Below are positions 44,226 through 51,050 of a DNA stretch of 64,000 nt, piece after piece. The stretch lies in contig NZ_AUHB01000001.1 in the NCBI RefSeq assembly GCF_000422965.1, forward strand, positions 1 through 64,000, read 5' to 3'. The position numbers and the translations under genes are program-made. Origin of the DNA: Pleomorphomonas oryzae DSM 16300. Its GTDB lineage: Bacteria; Pseudomonadota; Alphaproteobacteria; Rhizobiales; Pleomorphomonadaceae. Every line of letters starts with the position of its first letter. Position 1 is the stretch's first letter. The notes below the pieces were generated by a model that saw nothing but the letters and a program-made list of their open reading frames with translations, did no database searches and was not told the DNA's origin.

Positions 44226-44250
44226 GCCGAAGGCGCGAACAGCCTTCGGC
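44226..44250 (-). other. Intercistronic hairpin after the binding-protein gene
   Basis: A perfect 9-bp stem GCCGAAGGC / GCCTTCGGC with a 7-base loop sits between the binding-protein stop and the permease start. There is no T-run. Such hairpins commonly stabilise the upstream mRNA so that binding protein exceeds membrane components. Confidence 0.65.
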
Positions 44251-44264
44251 CCGCATGAGCTTGG

Positions 44265-45596
44265 TCAGTACTTGCCGTCTTCCTCGAAGGTGGCGTGCCA
44301 ATCGGCCACCAGTCCGTCGAGGGCTTGCTTGGCGGTGCCGTGGCCGGCCACGACATAGTCGTGGAACCACTTCTGCGAGGATTGCAGCAGTGTCGCGTAG
44401 CTCGGCTCGGCCCAGAAGTCCTTCACGATGGCCATGCTGTCGAGGAAGGTCTGGGCATAGGGCTGGCTCTTGGCAAAGCCGGGGTCTTCCACCACGGCGC
44501 GCAGCGCCGAGTAGCCGCCGAGTTTCCACCACTTGGCCTGGACGCTGGGCTGGGCAAACCACTTGATGTAGGTGAGCGCCGCGTCCTTCTTGTCCGAGGC
44601 GGCGACAACCGAAATGCCCTGCCCGCCCAGTTGGGCGAACTTGTCACCCTTCGGGCCGGCCGGGTTGGCGAAATAGCCGGTGCGGTCACCGCCCACGTTG
44701 GCATCGGTGTTGAAGCCCGGCCAGGTGAAGGCGAAGTTCATCTGCAGGGCCACTTGGCCCGACTTGAAGGCGTCGACACCCTCGGTCATGTAGCCGTTCG
44801 ACGATCCGGGCGGCACGCAGCAATCGTAGAGCGACTTGTAGAACTCCAGCCCCTTGACGGCATCGGCAGAGTTCACGAAGCCTTCCATGTCGTAGGGCTT
44901 GTCCGGGTTGTCGTATTTGAAGCCATAACTATAGAGGACATCCATCACGCCCATGGTGATGCCCTCCGAGCCGCGCTCGGTATAGATCGACGCGCCGTAG
45001 ACCTTCTTGCCGTCGATGTCGCGGTTCTGGAAGAACTCGGCGATCTGTTTCAGCTCGTCGAAGGTGGTCGGCGGAGCAAGGTCATGGCCGTACTTCTTCT
45101 TGAACTCGGCCTGCAGCTCCGGACGGGCGAACCAATCCTTGCGATAGGTCCAGCCGACCACGTCGCCGAAGGCAGGAAGCGCCCAATAGTTCGGCGTGTT
45201 CTTCGGCCACTCGGAATAGCCCACCACCGTCGCCGGGATGAAGTCGTCCATCTTGATCTTGTTGGCGTCGAAGAAGTCGTTGAGCTTGATGTACTGGCCA
45301 TTCTCGGCGGCGCCGCCGATCCACTGGCTGTCGCCGATCATCAGATCGCAGAGTTTGCCGCCCGAATTCAGCTCGTTCAGCATGCGGTCGGCAAAGCTGG
45401 TCCACGGCACGAATTCGAAATGCATCTTGTTGCCCGATTGGGCTTCATATTCCTTGCTGAGCTCCACCAGCGCATTGGCCGGATCCCAGGCCGCCCAGCA
45501 TAGCGTCAGGTCCGTGGCGCGCGCTGCGCCGGCACTGAAGCCGAGGGCGACGACCGCGGCAAGAAAGGCCCGCTTGAATAACTGTTTCACGCTCAT
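44265..45596 (-). CDS. ABC importer periplasmic substrate-binding protein (family 1)
   Basis: 443 residues. A Sec signal peptide covers residues 1-27 (basic SVKQLFKR, hydrophobic core, cleavage ARA before TDL). The mature part is a family 1 (sugar/polyol) binding protein with TLCWAAWDPANALVELSKEYE, a GGAAENGQYIKLNDF segment, and a ligand-cleft region rich in Trp/Tyr (FTWPGFNTD, KWFAQPSVQAKWW). It is shorter than the glycerol-binding GlpV I would expect in this transporter class, which hints at another ligand. GGGGAGG precedes the ATG. It is the first gene of the operon. Confidence 0.92.
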   Translation of the reverse strand: MSVKQLFKRAFLAAVVALGFSAGAARATDLTLCWAAWDPANALVELSKEYEAQSGNKMHFEFVPWTSFADRMLNELNSGGKLCDLMIGDSQWIGGAAENGQYIKLNDFFDANKIKMDDFIPATVVGYSEWPKNTPNYWALPAFGDVVGWTYRKDWFARPELQAEFKKKYGHDLAPPTTFDELKQIAEFFQNRDIDGKKVYGASIYTERGSEGITMGVMDVLYSYGFKYDNPDKPYDMEGFVNSADAVKGLEFYKSLYDCCVPPGSSNGYMTEGVDAFKSGQVALQMNFAFTWPGFNTDANVGGDRTGYFANPAGPKGDKFAQLGGQGISVVAASDKKDAALTYIKWFAQPSVQAKWWKLGGYSALRAVVEDPGFAKSQPYAQTFLDSMAIVKDFWAEPSYATLLQSSQKWFHDYVVAGHGTAKQALDGLVADWHATFEEDGKY

Positions 45597-45658
45597 TTGG
45601 TTGGTCCTCCCCTTAGCAAGCGCAGCAGCCTCCTCGCTACAACACTTACGGGATTGAC

Positions 45659-45686
45659 CGTATATGAGGTACGTGCCTCACGGCAA
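45659..45686 (-). promoter_or_regulatory. Operon promoter with operator O1 filling its spacer
   Basis: On the minus strand TTGCCG (rc 45681-45686) and TATACG (rc 45659-45664) are 16 bases apart. Those 16 bases (45665-45680) are TGAGGTACGTGCCTCA in plus-strand sense, a palindrome with one mismatched pair. A LacI-type repressor bound there would block RNA polymerase directly. Confidence 0.75.
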
Positions 45687-45694
45687 TCAGACTT

Positions 45695-45710
45695 TTAGGT
45701 ACGTACCTCA
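45695..45710. promoter_or_regulatory. Operator O2 for the divergent LacI-type repressor
   Basis: TTAGGTACGTACCTCA contains a perfect 12-bp palindrome AGGTACGTACCT and differs from O1 at 2 of 16 positions. Its centre is 30 bp from that of O1, close to three helical turns. It lies between the operon promoter and the regulator gene. Confidence 0.75.
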
Positions 45711-45773
45711 AAGCCTGTTGCGCTCGAGCGAAATTTCAATGAGAAGATACAAGTGCGCACTGCGGGAGGCCGA

Positions 45774-46796
45774 ATGCGACCGACAACCAAGGATTTGGCG
45801 ATTGAGGCGGGGGTCAGCCTTGCGACGGTGGATCGGGTTCTGAACAACCGGCCCGGCGTCCGCGAGGACACCGTCTTCAAGGTGAATGAAGCCATCAAAA
45901 AACTCGGCTTCATTCGCAATGTCGTTGCCGCCAACCTGGCCCGCGGAAAAAGCTATCGCTTCCTGTTTTTGCTGCCGCGCACCGGCGACGAGTTTCTTGC
46001 CGGCCTGATCGCGCGCATCCACGAGGCCAACCAGAGCTTCGCGGCGGAGATGATTCACGCCGATGTCATGCACATCCACGAAAGCGATCCGCACCAGATC
46101 GCCAAGGTGCTCGGCTCGCTCGACCTGGATCAGGTGGATGGGATCGCCATCATGGCGCCGGAATCGCCCCAGGTGCGCGACGCCAAGGCGCGCCTGATCG
46201 AAAAGGGCATCGACACCGTCAGCTTCATCGCCGGGCAGATCGCCAGCGACCACGACGACTTCGTCGGCATCGACAATCACGCGGCGGGCGCCACGGCAGG
46301 GAGGCTGATGGGGCGTTTCCTGGAGCACTCCGCAGGGGCGATCCTGGTCATCGCCGAGACGATGCTCGCCCGCGACAGCCTGGAGCGGCGGCTGGGCTTT
46401 GACGAGATCATCAACACCGACTATCCGAACCTCGTGGTGCTGCCCTCGCTGGAAACCTATGGCGATGCCGAGCGCACCACGCGCGTCATTCACAACAGCC
46501 TCTTGAGCCAGCCCCATATCGCGGGCGTCTACATCGTGAGTTCCGAGGCGCGGGTTCCCTTGGAGGTGGTCACCAAGGTTTTCACCAGGGACAAGCCGGT
46601 GATTATCGCCCATGAGCGCACACCCTTCACGGAAGCTGCCCTGCGCGCCAACCATGTCGATGCGCTGATCACCCAAGACCCGGGCCATCTGGTGCGCAGC
46701 GCCATCCGCATCCTCAGAGCCCGCAAGGACCGGCGGGAGATCCTAGCCTCTCAGGAGAAGATCCGGATCGAAGTGCTGATCAAGGAAAACCTCTAG
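45774..46796 (+). CDS. LacI family transcriptional regulator
   Basis: 340 residues from ATG 45774 (MRPTTKDLAIEAGVS), with GGAGG 4 bases upstream; a GTG 7 codons earlier is possible. The DNA-binding headpiece is TTKDLAIEAGVSLATVDRVLNNRPGVRE (about 4-31), with the hinge helix near VVAANLARGKSYR. A periplasmic-binding-fold sensor domain spans roughly 65-330. It is divergent from the binding-protein/ABC/kinase operon, and the two matching palindromes in the shared spacer are its likely operators. The inducer is presumably the transported compound or its phosphate. Confidence 0.92.
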   Translation: MRPTTKDLAIEAGVSLATVDRVLNNRPGVREDTVFKVNEAIKKLGFIRNVVAANLARGKSYRFLFLLPRTGDEFLAGLIARIHEANQSFAAEMIHADVMHIHESDPHQIAKVLGSLDLDQVDGIAIMAPESPQVRDAKARLIEKGIDTVSFIAGQIASDHDDFVGIDNHAAGATAGRLMGRFLEHSAGAILVIAETMLARDSLERRLGFDEIINTDYPNLVVLPSLETYGDAERTTRVIHNSLLSQPHIAGVYIVSSEARVPLEVVTKVFTRDKPVIIAHERTPFTEAALRANHVDALITQDPGHLVRSAIRILRARKDRREILASQEKIRIEVLIKENL

Positions 46797-46877
46797 TCCA
46801 GCCTGCTCTCGCCCTCCTGCGCAACCAAGCGGGCCATCTCTGCGTTGAAGGTACAGGCTACTTTCAAGGAGATGGCG

Positions 46878-47117
46878 ATGAGACTTCGCATCATGCTCAC
46901 GTTGCTGATCTACTTGATCGTGCAGGGTGTCCTGTTCGGCATCGGCATGGTCACCGTCATGGCAACACCGCTCAGCGACCAGGCTCAGGTCTACGTGCCC
47001 TGGGTGGTCGGCTTAACCTTCATCATCGCGGTGCCGGTGGCGCTTGGCATTGCGCCCCGCATGGAAGCCTGGCGCGAGATGCGCAGCCGCAGACGGACCG
47101 AACAGCCCAGGCTTTAG
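46878..47117 (+). CDS. Small two-span membrane protein, unknown function
   Basis: 79 residues from ATG 46878 (MRLRIMLTLLIYLIVQG), with AAGGAG 6 bases upstream. Two membrane spans lie at about 5-30 and 40-62, with GIGMVTVM between, and the tail is basic (REMRSRRRTEQPRL). It resembles the many short integral proteins found in Rhizobiales. I cannot name a family. It stands alone downstream of the LacI gene. Confidence 0.7.
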   Translation: MRLRIMLTLLIYLIVQGVLFGIGMVTVMATPLSDQAQVYVPWVVGLTFIIAVPVALGIAPRMEAWREMRSRRRTEQPRL

Positions 47118-47183
47118 GATCGCGAGGGCCGGGAGCGTTTCCGGTGAAAACAGGTTCACCGAAACCGCTCTATCCCTTTGTCA

Positions 47184-47212
47184 GGACGCAAAGCCGGTTC
47201 CCACTTTTGCTG
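47184..47212 (-). repeat. Dispersed intergenic repeat, copy 1
   Basis: A 29-base unit reading CAGCAAAAGTGGGAACCGG then CTTTGCGTCC on the minus strand. It matches 48577-48605 at 28 of 29 bases and is imperfectly palindromic (GCAAA with TTTGC around GGAACCGG). It sits just after the anti-sigma stop codon. I recall similar units as common intergenic repeats of Rhizobiales. Confidence 0.75.
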
Positions 47213-47229
47213 AAATGGCTCTGGGCCGC

Positions 47230-48009
47230 TCAGGCGTTCGAACCCGAATCAAGGCTGCCATAGCTGGTCTTGGCGAGTTTCAGCAGGGTTTCGCGCGGCA
47301 GATTGCCGACCAGCACGCAGCCGAGCGTTTCAGCCTGCCAGGACACCGCTGTGAGCCCATCACCGGTGCTGAAATGCATGGCCGTTTCCTGGCCCGACTT
47401 CGGCACGACGTAGAGGGTGACGCGGGCACCGTCGCGGTTCTCATACATCAAGAGCGCCGCGGCACTGCCGGCGGCTGGCAACAACCGCCCGCCGACCAGG
47501 GAGAAACCTTCCGACGACAGGTCTGGGATGCTCAGGCTGCGGTCGAGCCGCTTGGACAGCCATTTCGTAAGGTGAGCGCCGTCCTCGCCGTTCACCTCCA
47601 CCGGGTGCAACACCTCCGGCGTGTAAAGCGCGTGCGCGGCCTCTGCCTCGCTGACCAGCGTCATCTGGGAGGCGTCCGGTGTGACGAGGCCTCGGCCGAT
47701 CCAGCCGCCGGTACCGCCGAGCAGGACGAGTACCAGGGACGCGGCGATGGCCATGGCGGCTCGGCTGAAATTCCGCCGCCTCTCCATGGCAATTCGATGG
47801 GGCGACAGACGAGCCGGCGCCGTTTCTTCGGCAACATGGCCGTAAAGGGCGCGCAGCGTCGCTTCCTGGTCGCGCCACGCGGCGACACGCTCGCGGTCGG
47901 CGGGATGGTCGGCAAGATAGGCCTCTATCTCCGCCTGCTCTGCCGGCGGCAGTTCACCGTCGACATAGGCGTTGAGGTCAGCCTCGGTGATGATGGTTTT
48001 GTCGTTCAT
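47230..48009 (-). CDS. Anti-sigma factor, single-span membrane protein
   Basis: 259 residues. An N-terminal zinc-less anti-sigma helix bundle (EADLNAYVDGELPPAEQAEIEAYLADHPADRERV, about 8-42) is followed by one membrane span at about 83-104 and a periplasmic domain of 150 residues. This resembles the COG5662 anti-sigma/RskA-like group. Its start overlaps the sigma-factor stop (ATGA, 48006-48009). It probably holds the ECF sigma factor at the membrane until an envelope signal releases it. Confidence 0.88.
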   Translation of the reverse strand: MNDKTIITEADLNAYVDGELPPAEQAEIEAYLADHPADRERVAAWRDQEATLRALYGHVAEETAPARLSPHRIAMERRRNFSRAAMAIAASLVLVLLGGTGGWIGRGLVTPDASQMTLVSEAEAAHALYTPEVLHPVEVNGEDGAHLTKWLSKRLDRSLSIPDLSSEGFSLVGGRLLPAAGSAAALLMYENRDGARVTLYVVPKSGQETAMHFSTGDGLTAVSWQAETLGCVLVGNLPRETLLKLAKTSYGSLDSGSNA

Positions 48010-48512
48010 TTCACCGACCTCAATCTTGGACCTGTCCCGTCCACCATGGTTCTAAGGGCCTCGCGGGCTCGGCCGATGCGCGACATCAGCGTTCCCGTGG
48101 GTATGTCGAGAACGCCGGCCGCCTCCGCATAGCTCATTCCTTCGAGCGCCACGAGAAGCAACGCCTCGCGCTGCTCGGCCGGCAGACGGTCGAGCGCCGC
48201 CGCCGTTTCAGCCAAAGCCAGGCGCGCACCCTGCGTTGCCGGGCTCGCCGGCTCGAACGGCAGGACATCCAGCGCCTCGTACTCGGGTGCGCTGCGTCGC
48301 CTCCGCCGGTCGTTTCGGTGGAGATTGATCATGATCTTGAACAGCCACGGGCGAACCGGGCCGATCGGCCGCCAGAGGCTTTGCTTGGCAATGGCACGTT
48401 CGAGGCAATCCTGGACGAGATCGTCGGCTTGATCGGCATTGCGGGTGAGTGCCCTGGCATAACGCCTCAAGGCCGGCACCAGCGTCTCGATATCGTCCAG
48501 GAAGCTCGACAT
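48006..48512 (-). CDS. ECF-type RNA polymerase sigma factor
   Basis: 168 residues. Region 2 covers roughly residues 10-75 (ADDLVQDCLERAIAKQSLW, VRPWLFKIMINLHRND). Region 4 covers roughly 105-160 (LDRLPAEQREALLLVALEGMSYAEAAGVLDIPTGTLMSRIGRARE). It lacks regions 1.1 and 3, as ECF factors do. It is coupled to the anti-sigma gene. A secreted COG4315-type gene 190 bases upstream on the same strand may be a target. Confidence 0.93.
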   Translation of the reverse strand: MSSFLDDIETLVPALRRYARALTRNADQADDLVQDCLERAIAKQSLWRPIGPVRPWLFKIMINLHRNDRRRRRSAPEYEALDVLPFEPASPATQGARLALAETAAALDRLPAEQREALLLVALEGMSYAEAAGVLDIPTGTLMSRIGRAREALRTMVDGTGPRLRSVK

Positions 48513-48576
48513 GATCCGATCTTACACCAATTCGCGAAGATGCTGACGCATCCGCTTCTTGTTAAGCCGCAGTTCC

Positions 48577-48605
48577 GGACGCAAAACCGGTTCCCACTTT
48601 TGCTG
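48577..48605 (-). repeat. Dispersed intergenic repeat, copy 2
   Basis: The second copy of the 29-base unit. It is extended by flanking GTTCC and GGAAC arms, so the RNA could fold into a long stem. It lies upstream of the sigma-factor gene; the two copies bracket the sigma/anti-sigma pair. Confidence 0.75.
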
Positions 48606-48671
48606 GAACTGCTCATTGAACCATTGCGAATTTCTCATTTGCATCAGTTGCATGAGAAATCCGCGAGCGGA

Positions 48672-48703
48672 ATACCAAGAGCATTTTCAATGCGTCTTGG
48701 TAT
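48672..48703 (-). terminator. Stem-loop after the COG4315-type gene
   Basis: ATACCAAGA-C-GCATT, loop GAA, AATGC-TCTTGGTAT: a 14-bp stem with one bulge, starting at the stop codon of the gene. No long T-run follows. Likely terminator or 3' stabiliser. Confidence 0.6.
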
Positions 48704-49098
48704 CACTCCTTGGCGAGATGCCAGACACCGCCCATGCCGTCGCCGGTCATGTCACCCGGCTTCTTGTCGCCCTGCCAGAGATAGAGCGGCTTGCCCTTGA
48801 ACGCCCACTGTTGCGAGCCGTCCTTGCGGGTCACCAGCGAGAGATCCTCATCTGCCTTGGCGCCGGCCGCGGCCGTCACCGGCGGCCATTTCTTGGCGCA
48901 ATCACCATTGCAGTTGGAGACGCCGGCAGCATCCTTGTCAAAGGTATAAAGCGACATGCCCTTGGCGTCGGTCAGGATTCCGCCCTTGGCGGTATCCATC
49001 GTCTTGATGGCGCCCGACGCATAATCTTCGGCGAAAGCCGGCGCGGCGACGGTGACGGCAAAGCCGACGAGCAGTGCGGAAACGATCAGTTTGTTCAT
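48703..49098 (-). CDS. Secreted COG4315-type repeat protein
   Basis: 131 residues from ATG 49098 (MNKLIVSALLVGFAVTVAAPAFA), with GGAGGG upstream. A signal peptide is cleaved at AFA before EDY. The mature part has two of the repeats seen in this family: GMSLYTFDKDAAGVSNCNGDCAKKWPPV and GKPLYLWQGDKKPGDM. The two cysteines in SNCNGDCAKKW are typical. There is no lipobox. Such proteins are often encoded beside ECF sigma/anti-sigma pairs, which fits here. Function is unknown, possibly envelope stress or redox related. Confidence 0.85.
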   Translation of the reverse strand: MNKLIVSALLVGFAVTVAAPAFAEDYASGAIKTMDTAKGGILTDAKGMSLYTFDKDAAGVSNCNGDCAKKWPPVTAAAGAKADEDLSLVTRKDGSQQWAFKGKPLYLWQGDKKPGDMTGDGMGGVWHLAKE

Positions 49099-49320
49099 CA
49101 CTAAACCCTCCTTGGGAGGCGCGAGTGTTCCAGCTCCCAAAGACAACAACACCGTCCGTTCGATTTTATTCCCCACGCCATCAATTTTTTATTCAATGAG
49201 ACACCCGTCTCGTTCCGTCAGCAGGTGCCAAAGGTTGCCGCGGCGGCTCGGGCACCCCACTATCTCAAGTCATGCAGCGGTGCTCTGTCACCGGCGCCGA
49301 CGCCTTGGAGGAGGAGCTTC

Positions 49321-50088
49321 ATGCGCACCATCGCCTGCATCGAATGGCTGTTCGCCAAGGAGACGCCGGGCATTGCCGAGCGCATCCGGCTTGCTGCGAA
49401 AGCCGGTCTTCACGGTGTCGAGCTACGGCAATGGCGCGACAGACCGATCGACGCCATCAAGGCGGCGCTTGATGAGACAGGCTTGCCGCTCGTGGCACTT
49501 GCCGTCGAACAGTCGGAGCAGCCAGCGCCGCTCACCGAGATCGCCTATCACGGCGAATACATGGAAGAACTGCGGCAGGCGATCGACATCGCCCGCAAGC
49601 TCGGCGCGACGACGCTGATCGCCGAGGCAGGGCCCGACATTCCCGGACGCGAACGCACCGAGCTGCGCGCGGCGCTCGTCGAGGGACTGTCCGAGGCGGC
49701 GGGCGTGCTCGAGGAGTCGGGCCTGGTGCTCGCCCTGGAGCCTCTCAACAGCCTCGTCGATCATCCAGGTTGCTTCCTTTCCTCGACGACGGAAGGGCTC
49801 GATATCATTGACGAGATCGGTCGGCCGGAGATCCGGCTGCTTTACAGCCTCTATCATTCCGCCGTGATGGGCGAGGACATCGCCAAGGTGCTGGCCAATC
49901 GGCTCGACCGGGTCGTCCACTGCCACCTGGCAGATGTGCCCGGTCGTCACGAACCCGGCAGCGGCGGCCTCGACTGGCGGGCCTGCGTCGCCTGGCTGGA
50001 AGCCAACGGCTACACCGGCTGCATCGGCCTCGAATATCAGCCAACGGGCGACACGGTGGAGAGCCTCAAGGCGGTGCTGTCCGGTTAG
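49321..50088 (+). CDS. Hydroxypyruvate isomerase-like TIM-barrel protein
   Basis: 255 residues from ATG 49321 (MRTIACIEWLFAKETPG), preceded by GGAGGAGGAG. It is a member of the AP endonuclease 2/xylose isomerase-like superfamily. Metal-ligand candidates are the glutamate in LALEPLN (about 141), the histidine in YHSAVMGEDI, the HCHLADVPGRHEPG segment (about 199-212) and the glutamate in IGLEYQP near the C-terminus, the pattern of Hyi. It stands alone, without the glyoxylate carboligase or tartronate reductase that usually accompany hyi. Its stop overlaps that of the convergent gene. Confidence 0.82.
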   Translation: MRTIACIEWLFAKETPGIAERIRLAAKAGLHGVELRQWRDRPIDAIKAALDETGLPLVALAVEQSEQPAPLTEIAYHGEYMEELRQAIDIARKLGATTLIAEAGPDIPGRERTELRAALVEGLSEAAGVLEESGLVLALEPLNSLVDHPGCFLSSTTEGLDIIDEIGRPEIRLLYSLYHSAVMGEDIAKVLANRLDRVVHCHLADVPGRHEPGSGGLDWRACVAWLEANGYTGCIGLEYQPTGDTVESLKAVLSG

Positions 50089-50762
50089 GCCGAGATAATC
50101 CAGCCGCCGCTGCTTCGTTCCAGGAAGGGCGTCGACAGGGAGCCGACGACCCGCTCGGGCCATACCGGCGAGAGTTCGGCAAGCGCCGGCCGCCAGCGGT
50201 CGGTCTGGAGCATGGCGGCGCCGGTCACCACCGGCTCGACACCGATGGCCGCCATCAGGCGCAGGCCGGCGACAATGGAGCTGCCCGAGGATATCACGTC
50301 GTCGATCAGCGCAACCTTGCGTCCCTCGAGGAGAGGTAGCATGCGCGGGTCGATATAGAGGCGTTTGACATGATGGGTGGTGACCGAGCTCATCGGCACC
50401 GATAATTCCTCGACATACCAGAATTTGCGCGATGTGCCGCAGGGGACATACCGCGTATGACCCAGCCGCTCGGCGACGGCCGCGGCCAACGTCAGCCCCA
50501 GCGTCGGCAATCCAACCACGACGTCGGGCGCAAAGGGGCGCAGCCGGTCGGCAAGGTCGTCTGCCAGTGCCGAGAGAACCGAGAAACTGGCCTGGTTGAC
50601 GATCAGCGAGGCAAGCCCATGCCGGCCATCGGTCAGCGTCCGAATGGGCAGCAGCAGCTGCCGGCCATCGGCAAGGCGGGCCGGATAGGCCTCGGCGAAC
50701 GGGCCGGTGTCGCCATGGGTGCCGGCGGGATGGATCGTCTGCCAGAAGTCGTGCGGCTGCAT
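50085..50762 (-). CDS. Phosphoribosyltransferase family protein
   Basis: 225 residues from ATG 50762 (MQPHDFWQTIHPAG), which I take as the family start; the frame runs to 50921 and an upstream ATG (MKIAASDAK, 50882) is possible. The PRPP-binding motif VALIDDVISSGSSI (about 160-173) is clear. VVVGLPTLGLTLAAAVAERLGH forms the first part of the fold. It resembles purine/pyrimidine PRT-like proteins, but the hood region does not identify the base. It converges on the Hyi-like gene, with the two stop codons overlapping by 2 bases. Confidence 0.8.
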   Translation of the reverse strand: MQPHDFWQTIHPAGTHGDTGPFAEAYPARLADGRQLLLPIRTLTDGRHGLASLIVNQASFSVLSALADDLADRLRPFAPDVVVGLPTLGLTLAAAVAERLGHTRYVPCGTSRKFWYVEELSVPMSSVTTHHVKRLYIDPRMLPLLEGRKVALIDDVISSGSSIVAGLRLMAAIGVEPVVTGAAMLQTDRWRPALAELSPVWPERVVGSLSTPFLERSSGGWIISA

Positions 50763-51050
50763 GAAAGGCCCCGTTGGATGCTCCAGGTGTAGAGGGATGG
50801 CGCCGGCTGCGAAAGCCGAATGTTTGCGCAGCGGCAGGTCAGTGAATGGGAATGATTTCGCGTCGCTAGCGGCGATTTTCATCGTCTCGGCGGGGAATAG
50901 CGCCAACAGGCGGCTCGGCACGAAAAATAGTTCTCCGGACCGTTGCCGTCCGCAAATTCATCCCTGTAACATCCGGCCCGGCGGATCGACAGTGTCACCA
51001 CGATCGCATCCGCGACGGTCCGATCGCCGAAGCTTTCGCCGGAGCCCACC

